From Solidesulfovibrio sp. (GTDB lineage Bacteria > Desulfobacterota > Desulfovibrionia > Desulfovibrionales > Desulfovibrionaceae): a DNA stretch of 34,331 bases. The translations under genes were made by a program, and so were the position numbers. Positions 1-7,054 of this stretch are shown here, piece by piece; position 1 is the stretch's first letter, and the number at the start of each line of letters is the position of its first letter. The notes under the pieces are model-generated. The model did no database searches. It saw nothing but the letters and a program-made list of their open reading frames with translations, and was not told where the DNA came from. The DNA is taken from contig NZ_JARKOZ010000109.1 in the NCBI RefSeq assembly GCF_029978005.1, forward strand, positions 1-34,331, given 5' to 3'.

Positions 1-429
1 GGCCAGGATGGGCCGATCTCGCTTGAGGATGTCGCGGATGAGCTTGGCGGTGAGGTCCTGAAAGCGGATCTCGCCGCCGAGGCGCAGGAATTCCAACGTG
101 GCCTCGGTGGTGGCCTGCAGGCGCGAGCTGCGCTTGTGGCGGCGCTGGCATTTGAGCTTGTCGGCCAGGTCCACGGCCGGGCCGCCTTCGTCGAACCAAG
201 TGATGTCGAAGACCGTCAGGTCGAAGGTGTAGAGCCTGGCCACGTAGCCGCGGGCGAGGGCGTGGCAGCCGAGCAGGGCGGCCAGGGTGCCGCCGCCGGG
301 CAGGGTGACCGTTTCGGCGATGACCGAGGAAAGCGGCACGTCGTCGCCGTAATAACGGTAGATGGCTTGCAGGCAGGTGGGGCCGCAGGTGGTGTCGTCG
401 GGCTGGGCCTCGATGGGTATGGCGAGCAT
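1..429 (-). CDS. C39-like cysteine peptidase (3' end outside window)
   Basis: Reading the minus strand from the ATG at 429 gives 143 codons with no stop up to the window edge, so the gene is partial. Its N-terminus carries Q9-P-D-D-T-T-C15-G-P-T, the glutamine and nucleophilic cysteine arrangement of papain-like/C39 peptidase folds; the catalytic His should lie beyond the edge. No signal peptide is visible, so a cytoplasmic location is likely. In-frame GTG codons at 456 and 438 are alternative starts: none of the candidates has a strong Shine-Dalgarno, and the GTG at 456 sits about 30 nt from the predicted transcription start. C39-like proteins of this type are often neighbours of ATP-grasp (RimK-like) ligases, which cannot be tested here. 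Family assignment is fairly secure; substrate unknown. Confidence 0.7.
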   Translation of the reverse strand, partial: MLAIPIEAQPDDTTCGPTCLQAIYRYYGDDVPLSSVIAETVTLPGGGTLAALLGCHALARGYVARLYTFDLTVFDITWFDEGGPAVDLADKLKCQRRHKRSSRLQATTEATLEFLRLGGEIRFQDLTAKLIRDILKRDRPILA

Positions 430-491
430 GGATCGCACGGATTTGGCAACTATCACGGCCCCCGGGGGTTGGCCACGGGCATTTTTTTGTG

Positions 492-519
492 ATTTTACGG
501 ATTTGTTCCGTGATGGCAA
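492..519 (-). promoter_or_regulatory. Sigma-70 type promoter for the C39-like gene
   Basis: On the minus strand TTGCCA (519-514) and TAAAAT (497-492) are separated by 16 bp; each matches the sigma-70 consensus at 5 of 6 positions. The start point would be near 485, giving a short leader to the GTG at 456 or the ATG at 429. A 5-bp dyad (acgga at 497-501, tccgt at 507-511) lies inside the spacer and could be an operator. This is a sequence match only. Confidence 0.5.
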
Positions 520-669
520 GTTGTTACCAAAAAGTGGGACCCGATAGGGCAAATCAGGGGAAAAGGCTCTTGGGACGTGAGGATTCCCTTGTATCCCGGG
601 AGGAAAGGCGTCGTGTTCCCGATGCGGTCCAGGCGACCTTGCAAAACCGTCATGAACGCGCCCGCGGGC

Positions 670-1650
670 TTATTCGAAGTGGATTTCCTCTTCCTTGACG
701 ATCTGGAAGGCCTTGTTGGACTTGACCAGGCCCGGGATGCCCCGGAACTTGCGCACGCCCTGGATCTCGGCGTCGAGGAGGTCGTCCACGTCGTTGTCGA
801 GCATGATGATGTCGCCGGGCTTGAGGGACAGCAACTGCCGGCCGGTGATCTGGGACCGGCCGAAGCGCACGAGGAGCTCCACCGGCGTTTCCATGAGCCG
901 TTCCTTGAAGCGGGCGATCCAGGCATGGTCCACTTCCAGGCGCTCGGTCTGGAAGGAGGCGTAGAGCTTGGAGCGGATGGGTTCGATGGTGGCGTAGGGC
1001 AGGCAGACGATGAGCGAGCCTATGGCGTTTTCGAGCTCCACCTCGAAGGTGACCACCACCACCACGTCGCTTGGCGGCACGATGGCCGCGAACTGGGGGT
1101 TGACTTCGCTGCGCACGAGCTCGATGTGCACCTCGTGCACGGGCTGCCAGGATTCCTCCATGTTTTCCAGGGCGATGCGCACCACGCGGTTGATGATGGC
1201 CTGCTCGATGGGGGTGAAGTCGCGGCCTTCGATCTTGGGCTGGGAGCCGGCTCCGCCGAAAAAGCTCTCCACCATGGCGAAGACCAGGCGCGAGTCCACC
1301 ACCAGGATGGCGTTGCCGCGCAGGGGGTCGAGCTTGAAGATGTTGATGGAGGTGGGCACGGGCAGGGAGCGCATGAAGTCGCCGAACTTGGACATGTCGA
1401 TGGAGATGGGGTTGACGTCGGCGCGCTTGCGCATGGCGTTGGCCATGGCGTTGGAGGCCAGGCGGGCGAAGCGGTCGTTGATGATCTCGAGGACCGGCAT
1501 GCGGCCGCGGATGATGCGGTCCTGGTTGGACAGGTCGAAGACCACGACCCCGGAGTCGTCCTCCAGGATGTCGGTTTCCGCCTCGATCTCGCCGCCGGAA
1601 AGGCCGCGCAGCAGCGCATCGACCTCGTCCTGATCCAGAATCTTGCTCAT
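670..1650 (-). CDS. fliM: Flagellar motor switch protein FliM
   Basis: The 326-residue product matches FliM in length and layout. The N-terminus MSKILDQDEVDALLRGL is the conserved CheY-P binding segment. The middle domain (about 45-230) contains the CheC-like fold with GGAGS near residue 135 and the run DFTPIEQAIINRVV, and the C-terminal SpoA/FliN-like domain (about 250-320) includes LSLKPGDIIMLD. FliM forms the C-ring with FliG and FliN at the cytoplasmic face of the flagellar basal body and switches rotation on CheY-P binding. The start has a GGG-rich Shine-Dalgarno just upstream. No other flagellar gene is adjacent in this window, so it appears isolated from a larger flagellar operon. Confidence 0.95.
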   Translation of the reverse strand: MSKILDQDEVDALLRGLSGGEIEAETDILEDDSGVVVFDLSNQDRIIRGRMPVLEIINDRFARLASNAMANAMRKRADVNPISIDMSKFGDFMRSLPVPTSINIFKLDPLRGNAILVVDSRLVFAMVESFFGGAGSQPKIEGRDFTPIEQAIINRVVRIALENMEESWQPVHEVHIELVRSEVNPQFAAIVPPSDVVVVVTFEVELENAIGSLIVCLPYATIEPIRSKLYASFQTERLEVDHAWIARFKERLMETPVELLVRFGRSQITGRQLLSLKPGDIIMLDNDVDDLLDAEIQGVRKFRGIPGLVKSNKAFQIVKEEEIHFE

Positions 1651-1722
1651 GTCCCTACCCTTCGGCTTTTCGTTTCAGGACTATAGGGGCGTCGGCGGGA
1701 AAAGGGAAGGGGCCCCAAACGG

Positions 1723-1747
1723 GACCGGCCGCTCGCGGCGGCCGGTC
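1723..1747 (-). terminator. GC-rich hairpin downstream of the outer-membrane protein gene
   Basis: A perfect 10-bp stem (1723-1732 with 1738-1747, loop of 5 nt) begins about 53 nt past the stop codon of the minus-strand gene ending at 1800. It is followed on the minus strand by only three T residues, so it is at best a weak intrinsic terminator. It could equally be a generic inverted repeat. Confidence 0.35.
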
Positions 1748-1799
1748 GTGTCCGCGCCGAAGCGCGGGATGTTCCTGGCCGCCGGGGCGGCTGTTGTTC

Positions 1800-2384
1800 C
1801 TAGAAGCTGACGTTGAGGCCCAGGGTGCCGCCGAAGCCGTTGACGCCCTGGTTATTGAACTGGCCGATGTGCAGGTACTTGACCGAGCCCTTGACGCTGA
1901 GCTGCTGGGTCAGGGCGTAGGTCGCGCCGAGTTCGCCGTTTTCGGTCACGCTGTTCTCGAAGCCGTTGTAGGGCACCTTGGTGTCGGCCCACAGGCCGCC
2001 GAGGCCCGCGCCGACGAAGACCGTGGCCGGCCCGGTGTTGACGAAGTGCCAGCGGGCGTTGAAGTTCCCGCCGATGCCGCTGGCCGGGGACGACTTGGTC
2101 CCCACGGTGTAGGCGCTTTCGAACTTCTTGTTCTGGTCCACGTACACGCCCATGCCCTCGGCTTCCACGGCCACGTTGTCGAAGATGAAGTAGGTCAGCG
2201 CGCCGCCGTAGGTGTAGATCGAATTGACATGATCGTTGGTCGTTCCGAAGGCGCTGAAGCGCGGTTCGAAACTGAAGCTGCCGGCCGCCAGGGTCTGCTG
2301 CGCCATGACCCAGCTGGTCGATGCGGCCAGAACCAGACAGGCGAACCCAAGCGCTACCAGCAGTTTGCGAAATAAAGCATCCAT
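1800..2384 (-). CDS. Small outer-membrane beta-barrel protein
   Basis: The 194-residue product has a signal peptide (about residues 1-28, hydrophobic LLVALGFACLVLAAS, cleavage near VMAQQ). Alternating hydrophobic/polar strands follow, with repeated glycines and a terminal phenylalanine (GLNVSF), the hallmark of barrels inserted by BamA. Size and layout fit the eight-stranded OmpW/OmpA-like or PagL-like group; I see no catalytic signature that would make it PagL. Two starts are possible. The ATG at 2390 directly abuts the AGGGAG Shine-Dalgarno, whereas the ATG at 2384 has a proper 6-nt spacing and is preferred. A sigma-54-like element lies just upstream. Function unknown. Confidence 0.75.
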   Translation of the reverse strand: MDALFRKLLVALGFACLVLAASTSWVMAQQTLAAGSFSFEPRFSAFGTTNDHVNSIYTYGGALTYFIFDNVAVEAEGMGVYVDQNKKFESAYTVGTKSSPASGIGGNFNARWHFVNTGPATVFVGAGLGGLWADTKVPYNGFENSVTENGELGATYALTQQLSVKGSVKYLHIGQFNNQGVNGFGGTLGLNVSF

Positions 2385-2427
2385 ATCCATCTCCCTGTGC
2401 GAACGGTTTCAGAAACGACCGGTTCAC

Positions 2428-2443
2428 ATCAAATACCGTGCCA
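2428..2443 (-). promoter_or_regulatory. Sigma-54-like promoter of the beta-barrel gene
   Basis: On the minus strand TGGCACG (2443-2437) is an exact -24 box, followed at the correct spacing by TTGAT instead of TTGCT/TTGCA. The predicted start point near 2417 leaves a leader of about 30 nt carrying the AGGGAG Shine-Dalgarno. The normally invariant GC of the -12 box is GA here, so function is uncertain. Confidence 0.4.
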
Positions 2444-3091
2444 AAGTCCTTGGCTGGGCGTTGTCTTGTAACATATTGTATTTGTAGGATAAAATTTGAA
2501 GCTGTGTCGCCCGGCCTCATGGATAACCGCGCAAAGTCGTTTGATTTTTTTAAACATTGAAACTGCCGGCAAGGCTGTTCGCATTCGAGAAGCAAGGCGG
2601 GGGCGACAGTCGTCTCCAGAGGGGGCGTCGCGCCCGGTCGCGAGCGCGGCAGACAACTGGGGTCCCGTTTCGAGGAGACGGCGTCGTGACGGCCCTTCCG
2701 TGGGCGAGGGGCGGACGGCATCCCGAGGACAGCGGATCGTCAGGGCCTTCCCTTCATGGGGTGCGGCGAGACGGGGGAAGGGCGCTCTTCAGGCGGTTGC
2801 GCCAGGCCGGACCGGGGAACCGGGCGGGGAATGGCGGACGGGCTGGAAGGAGCTTCACAAGGAACCGCCGCCGGCGACGGCCTTGGGAGGCGTCGCCAGA
2901 CGGCGAGGGACCGGGCGCGACCGGGCAGGGATTCGTCGCGTCCGCTGCGCGGAGTGGGGGCGGTTGCAGGAGCTTCTTGCCGGCGCGGCCTCCCCTGCCC
3001 CGCCAGGAGAGGCCGCGCTAGGACGAAGGGGGGACCGTTTGCTGAGCCGACGCCTCGCATCCCGGGGACGCCGGGCGGGGGGAAAAGGGCA
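2444..3091. other. About 650-bp stretch with no recognisable gene
   Basis: Between the promoter of the beta-barrel gene and the end of hypB nothing recognisable is encoded. Open frames on both strands exist only because the DNA is very GC rich: they are Arg/Gly/Ala/Pro biased, overlap each other, and have no domain or convincing Shine-Dalgarno. An AT-rich patch lies around 2535-2560. A perfect 10-bp inverted repeat lies at 2983-3018, past the hypB stop. No tRNA, CRISPR or known riboswitch core was seen. Confidence 0.6.
2983..3018. repeat. Inverted repeat downstream of hypB
   Basis: The arms at 2983-2992 and 3009-3018 are perfectly complementary over 10 bp with a 16-nt loop, about 75 nt beyond the hypB stop on the minus strand. 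There is no T tract, so a terminator role is only possible. Confidence 0.4.
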
Positions 3092-3754
3092 TCAGGCCGA
3101 GGCGCGCTTGGCGGCCAGGCGCTGCCGCAGCCAGTCATACCAGGCGTCGAGGCCCTCACGGCTGCGGGCCGAGACCGGGAAGACGCTGATGCATTCGTTG
3201 AGCACCCGGGCGTGGCGGCTGGCGCGGTCCAGGTCGAAGTCCACGTAGGGGAGCAGGTCCACCTTGTTAAGGACCAGAGCTGCCGAAATATGGAACATCA
3301 GCGGATATTTCTCCGGTTTGTCGTCCCCTTCGGCAACGCTTAAAAGCGTGACCTTGAAATCCTCGCCCACGTCGAACTCGGCCGGGCAGACGAGGTTGCC
3401 CACGTTTTCGATGAACAGGATGTCCAGGCCCTCGAGGTCGAGGCTTTTTATGGCCTCCTGAACCTGCGAGCTGGTCAGGTGGCAGCCGCCCTCGGTGTTG
3501 ATCTGCACGGCCTGGGCGCCGGTTGCGGCCACGCGGCGGGCGTCGTTGTCGGTTTGCAGGTCGCCTTCGACCACGGCCATGCGCAGCTCGGGAGCGAGGT
3601 CCGTCAGTGTGCGCTCGAGCAGGGTGGTCTTCCCCGCGCCCGGGGAACTCATGAGGTTGAGGACGAGGATGCCCTTCCCCGCGAAAAAGTCCTTGAGGTC
3701 GGCGGCGATGCGGGCGTTGGCCTCCAGGATGTTGCGCACCACGGGAATCTGCAT
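3092..3754 (-). CDS. hypB: Hydrogenase nickel incorporation GTPase HypB
   Basis: The 220-residue product is a SIMIBI-class G protein. It has a P-loop SSPGAGKTTL (about 37-46), the metal-site motif GGCHL near residue 90, the switch region IENVGNLVCP (about 115-124) and the base-specificity motif NKVD. HypB uses GTP hydrolysis to help HypA deliver nickel to the large subunit of [NiFe] hydrogenases. This version lacks both the His-rich stretch and the CxxCGC high-affinity nickel motif found at the N-terminus of some homologues, so it is the minimal form. A GGAGG sits before the ATG, and hypA ends 12 nt upstream, so the two are almost certainly co-transcribed. Confidence 0.95.
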   Translation of the reverse strand: MQIPVVRNILEANARIAADLKDFFAGKGILVLNLMSSPGAGKTTLLERTLTDLAPELRMAVVEGDLQTDNDARRVAATGAQAVQINTEGGCHLTSSQVQEAIKSLDLEGLDILFIENVGNLVCPAEFDVGEDFKVTLLSVAEGDDKPEKYPLMFHISAALVLNKVDLLPYVDFDLDRASRHARVLNECISVFPVSARSREGLDAWYDWLRQRLAAKRASA

Positions 3755-3766
3755 GGCAAGCCTCCG

Positions 3767-4117
3767 CTATTCGAGTTCGAGGTATTCGATGTAGAGTTCC
3801 CGTCCGGAAACCACGGCATGGCCGAGTTCCTCGCCGCAGCCCGGGCAGGGGGCGAAGGCCGAGGAGCCTTCGGGGGTGAATTCCCTGGAGCAGGCCCGGC
3901 AGCGCAGCACGACCGGGATTTCCTCCAGTTCGAGCCTGGCCCCGGCCAGCCGGGTATCCATGGTCAGGGCCGTGAAGCCCATTTCCAGGGCCTCGGGCAC
4001 CACGGCCGAGAGCCGGCCGTGCTTGATCTTGACCGTGAGCAGGGTCTTCTTGCCGTGCTTGGCCATCTCGTCCTCGATGAGGGCGATGAGGCTTTGGGCG
4101 ATGGAGAGTTCGTGCAT
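3767..4117 (-). CDS. hypA: Hydrogenase nickel chaperone HypA
   Basis: The 116-residue product begins with MHE, whose His2 and Glu3 belong to the nickel site. It contains the zinc-binding loop with CRAC (about 72-75) and CPGC (about 90-93). HypA receives nickel with HypB and hands it to the hydrogenase large subunit during maturation; the zinc site is structural. Length and motif spacing are typical of the family. It is the upstream partner of hypB. The structural hydrogenase genes they serve are not in this window. Confidence 0.95.
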   Translation of the reverse strand: MHELSIAQSLIALIEDEMAKHGKKTLLTVKIKHGRLSAVVPEALEMGFTALTMDTRLAGARLELEEIPVVLRCRACSREFTPEGSSAFAPCPGCGEELGHAVVSGRELYIEYLELE

Positions 4118-4206
4118 AGCCGCCTCGGTCTACGGCAAAAAGTCGGCCGCGTAAAGGAAGGGAGGCGGAAAAAGACTGTCGCGCCGCTCGGTTCGCGCCT
4201 GCCGTC

Positions 4207-4893
4207 TCAGCCGAACCAGGGGGCCAGCACCACGGCCACGACCATGGCCGGCAGCAGGTTGGCCACGCGGATCTTGAGCAGTCCCAGCATGTTCAGGCCG
4301 ATGGCCACGATGAGCAGGCCGCCCACGGCCGTGAGCTGGGTCAGGCGGTCCGGGGTGAAGTAGCCTTGCGCCGTCGCGCCGAGGTAGACGAGCGCCGCCT
4401 CGTACAGGGCCACGGGCAGGCAGGAGAGCAGCACGCCGGCCCCGTGGGTGGTGGCCAGGATCAGCGCCACGGAGCCGTCCAGGGCGGCCTTGGCGAAGAG
4501 CAGCGTATGGTCGTTTTTGAGGGCCTCGTCGAAGGAGCCGAGGATGGCCATGGTGCCGGTGCAGAAGATGACCGAGGCGGTGACGAGGCCGTCGGTGAAA
4601 AGGGCGTTGTCCGAGTGCAGGTGGGCCTTGACGGCGTCTCCGGCCCGGGCCATGAGGCGTTCGATGTCGAGGATTTCGCCGGCCACGGCCCCGGCCAGCA
4701 TGCTCATGACCACGAGCAGAGGGGCGTTTCCGGTCAGGGCCATCTTGAGGCCGATGAGCAGTATGGACAGTCCCAGGGCGTGGAACATGGTGGCGCGCAC
4801 GCGGTCCGGGAAGCGTCCGTGCAGGGCCAGCCCGAGCAGGCCGCCGGCGACGATGGCCGCGCCGTTGACCAGCGGACCGATGGGGAGGATCAT
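4207..4893 (-). CDS. DUF554 family membrane protein
   Basis: The 228-residue protein is almost entirely hydrophobic, with six to seven predicted membrane segments. It has the family-typical start MILPIGPLVNGAAIVAGG and the central stretch ASVIFCTGTMAILGS. These match the DUF554 (YdfK-like) family of inner-membrane proteins, whose biochemical role is not established. It stands 89 bp from hypA in the same direction, but no shared function is evident. Confidence 0.85.
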   Translation of the reverse strand: MILPIGPLVNGAAIVAGGLLGLALHGRFPDRVRATMFHALGLSILLIGLKMALTGNAPLLVVMSMLAGAVAGEILDIERLMARAGDAVKAHLHSDNALFTDGLVTASVIFCTGTMAILGSFDEALKNDHTLLFAKAALDGSVALILATTHGAGVLLSCLPVALYEAALVYLGATAQGYFTPDRLTQLTAVGGLLIVAIGLNMLGLLKIRVANLLPAMVVAVVLAPWFG

Positions 4894-4967
4894 GGCAGAA
4901 CTCCTTGCCCGCGACGGGCAGGGGAGGGGCTACCAGTTCCGCTCTCCGGGCACAAGGGTAAAACCGT

Positions 4968-4996
4968 TTGACATTATCTCCTGCTTTCGGTTATTT
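4968..4996 (+). promoter_or_regulatory. Promoter of tRNA-Leu
   Basis: A perfect -35 box TTGACA (4968-4973) is followed after 17 bp by TTATTT (4991-4996), an imperfect -10, placing the transcription start just before the tRNA at 5009. The strong -35 and AT-rich -10 region stand out from the surrounding GC-rich DNA. Confidence 0.6.
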
Positions 4997-5008
4997 TTAC
5001 TAATTCAG

Positions 5009-5095
5009 GCCGGGATGGCGGAATTGGTAGACGCAGTGGACTCAAAATCCACCGACCGCAAGGTTGTGGGGGTTCAAATCCCCCTCCCGGTACCA
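5009..5095 (+). tRNA. tRNA-Leu (anticodon CAA)
   Basis: The 87-nt sequence folds as a class II tRNA. It has a 7-bp acceptor stem, a D arm with GGTAG, an anticodon stem GTGGA/TCCAC around loop CTCAAAA (anticodon CAA, reading UUG), a long variable arm with stem ACC/GGT, a T arm GGGGG-TTCAAAT-CCCCC, and an encoded CCA end. The 1:72 pair is G-U rather than the usual G-C. It has its own promoter and terminator. Confidence 0.97.
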
Positions 5096-5109
5096 GGATG
5101 CTAGTGAAG

Positions 5110-5142
5110 CGGGTTGCCGTATGGTTGCGGCAACCCGTTTTT
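5110..5142 (+). terminator. Rho-independent terminator of tRNA-Leu
   Basis: A perfect 10-bp stem (5110-5119 with 5128-5137, 8-nt loop) is immediately followed by five T residues (5138-5142). It lies 15 nt after the tRNA CCA end. Confidence 0.92.
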
Positions 5143-5190
5143 CGTTCCCTGGCCCCGGCATGGCTCGGGGAAGTGCGGCGCAAACCCCGC

Positions 5191-5598
5191 TTATTCGACT
5201 TCCGCCAGATACTCCGCCTCGCCGACCGGCTCCAGCCACGCGGCAGTGCTGCCGTCGAGGGCCTCCTGGACCGCGACGTGCGCCATGGCCGTGGTCGGCG
5301 ACGCACCGTGCCAGTGCCGTTCGCCGGGCGCGATCCTGACGACGTCCCCCGGGCGGATGGCCTCGGCCGGGCCGCCCGAGCGCTGCACGCGGCCGCAGCC
5401 CGCCGTGACGAAAAGGGTCTGCCCCAGCGGATGGATGTGCCACCGCGTGCGCGCGCCGGGTTCGAAGGTCACGACGCTGCTCGTGACGCGCGACGGGGAA
5501 AGGGGTTCGGAAAACAGCGGGTCGATGCGCACCGCGCCGGTGTAACGCTCGTCCGTGCCGACGACGGAGGCCTGGCTGCCGGCCTTCCTGATTTCCAT
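5191..5598 (-). CDS. Cupin protein of the (R)-mandelonitrile-lyase-like group
   Basis: The 135-residue single-domain cupin has the metal-binding motifs RWHIHPLGQTLFV (about residues 52-64) and PGERHWHGASPTTAM (about 92-106), whose histidines and Gln/Glu would hold Mn or Fe. The phrase HPLGQTL...GCG and the end EPVGEAEYL are typical of small cupins annotated as hydroxynitrile-lyase-like or carboxymuconolactone-decarboxylase-associated. Actual chemistry cannot be read from sequence. An in-frame ATG at 5604 abuts the GGGAG Shine-Dalgarno; the ATG at 5598 has better spacing. It is a single gene, divergent from the following membrane protein. Confidence 0.8.
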   Translation of the reverse strand: MEIRKAGSQASVVGTDERYTGAVRIDPLFSEPLSPSRVTSSVVTFEPGARTRWHIHPLGQTLFVTAGCGRVQRSGGPAEAIRPGDVVRIAPGERHWHGASPTTAMAHVAVQEALDGSTAAWLEPVGEAEYLAEVE

Positions 5599-5686
5599 GT
5601 CCATGCTCCCGTTGGGGTTGCGGTCCCTTGATTCCCATGCCTTTCACATTCGCACCCGAGAGGCAAGCCCATGCAAGCGGACGCGC

Positions 5687-5709
5687 CCGGCAAGCGGCAG
5701 ACTTGCCGG
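5687..5709. repeat. Inverted repeat between divergent genes
   Basis: Arms ccggcaag (5687-5694) and cttgccgg (5702-5709) are perfectly complementary with a 7-nt loop. They lie in the 220-bp gap between the divergent cupin and YjdF-like genes, where an operator would be expected. No function can be assigned. Confidence 0.4.
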
Positions 5710-5824
5710 ATCGGCCGGAAGTCCAGTCGCGCGACGCCCATGACGCCGGCCTGGAAATGGGCTAGCCTCGTTTCACCCGGCGACGCGGCCAGCCGCAACG
5801 AGGGCCGCCAGGAGGATATCCGCC

Positions 5825-6451
5825 ATGGAACAGCGCCCGCGCGGCCGCTTTCCGGTCGTATTGGCCGCGATCTTCGTCCTTTTCTTCGCCTGGCTCGCCG
5901 TCGAACCCGCTTCCCGGACGGTATGGTGGGCCGAGAACATCCCGGTCATGGCCGTCTTTGCGCTGCTGGCCGCAACCGCCCGCCGCTTCCGCTTCAGCGA
6001 CCTGGCCTACGCCCTCATGGCGGTGTGGCTGTTCCTGCACGCCATAGGCGGCCACTACACCTTCGCCAACGTGCCTTTCGGCTTCGTGACGGACCTCTTC
6101 GGCTTTTCGCGCAACCATTTCGACCGGGTGGCCCATTTTTCCGTGGGGTTCTACGCCTATGCCCTGGCCGAGCTGCTCATCCGCAAGAGGTGGGCCCATC
6201 CCGTGGCGGCCGTGCTCTTCGGCCTGACCTCCATCATGGCCGTGGCCTGCGCCTACGAGATCATCGAATGGGCCTATGCCGTGCTGGAAGGCGGCGATGC
6301 CGGCGTGGAATTCTTGGGCAGCCAGGGCGACGTCTGGGACGCCCAGAAGGACATGCTGGCCGACACCCTCGGCGCGGTGTTCGCCTTGCTGTTCTTCCGC
6401 TTCGGTCCGGGCTGGCCGGCCGGGGGGCGGCCCTTGCCGCCGGCCGCCTGA
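5825..6451 (+). CDS. YjdF/DUF2238 family inner-membrane protein
   Basis: The 208-residue product has five to six membrane segments and the conserved family features GGHYTFANVPFGF (about 75-87), NHFDRVAHFSVGF (about 99-111) and ACAYEIIEWAYA (about 142-153), ending with DVWDAQKDMLADTLGA. These conserved His, Asp and Glu residues mark the DUF2238/YjdF membrane family of unknown function. An AGGAGG lies at 5811-5816. The start is well supported and the gene is monocistronic on the plus strand. Confidence 0.85.
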   Translation: MEQRPRGRFPVVLAAIFVLFFAWLAVEPASRTVWWAENIPVMAVFALLAATARRFRFSDLAYALMAVWLFLHAIGGHYTFANVPFGFVTDLFGFSRNHFDRVAHFSVGFYAYALAELLIRKRWAHPVAAVLFGLTSIMAVACAYEIIEWAYAVLEGGDAGVEFLGSQGDVWDAQKDMLADTLGAVFALLFFRFGPGWPAGGRPLPPAA

Positions 6452-6476
6452 GCCGGGCCATGGCCGCCAGGCGTCC

Positions 6477-6875
6477 TCAGACCGGGTCGAACCCCTGGCG
6501 CAAGTAATGGCGGCGAAGCAACCGGGCGGCGAAAAAGGGATAGACGAGCCAGGCCAGTCCGGCCGTGAGCACGACCGCGAAAATGCCCATGAAGGCATGG
6601 AACCAGGCCCCGCGCCAGGCGAAATAGAGCGGTCCGAAGAGCAGCGCCCACAGCCAGGCGCGCTCGAAGCGCACGACGTGCCCCGTGGATGGATCGACGA
6701 AGGCCTGGGCCGTATGGACGCCGCGAAGCGGCCCCGCGGCCGAGGGGCGGGCGGGACGGGAAGGCCGCGCCGCAAAGGGCAGCGAACAGACCGGACAGCG
6801 GGACATGCCCTCGATGTCGCGGGCGCTGAAGACCACGCCGCAGCCGGGGCAACGGGAGACGGTTTCGGCGGACAT
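6477..6875 (-). CDS. Zinc-ribbon membrane protein (DUF2628-like)
   Basis: The 132-residue product starts with a double-CxxC zinc ribbon: CPGC (about 9-12) and CPVC (about 27-30). A Pro/Arg-rich linker follows, then a C-terminal half with two to three membrane segments (LWALLFGPLYFAWRGAW and AVVLTAGLAWLVYPFF), ending RRHYLRQGFDPV. This layout resembles DUF2628-type inner-membrane proteins of unknown function. The ATG at 6875 is preceded by AAGGAG at good spacing and is clearly the start, although the frame stays open much further upstream. Confidence 0.7.
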   Translation of the reverse strand: MSAETVSRCPGCGVVFSARDIEGMSRCPVCSLPFAARPSRPARPSAAGPLRGVHTAQAFVDPSTGHVVRFERAWLWALLFGPLYFAWRGAWFHAFMGIFAVVLTAGLAWLVYPFFAARLLRRHYLRQGFDPV

Positions 6876-7054
6876 GGCGGTTCTCCTTGTCGCCTGCCTC
6901 AAAACGTCGAAGGGGCGGACTCGAGAGAATCCCTGGGTCGTCGCCGCGCCGGGCCGTTCGGGCCGGGTCTGGCGCGCCGGTGCTTTCGCGCGAACGTTAC
7001 CCCGCCCGGAAAAGCATGGCAATGCCGCCGTGTTTGCGGCGAGGGCGTCGAGTC

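Noticed and set aside
2496-3343. Arg/Gly-rich frames on both strands between the beta-barrel gene and hypB
   Set aside because: Composition is that of random GC-rich DNA, the frames overlap each other and hypB, and no family is recognisable.
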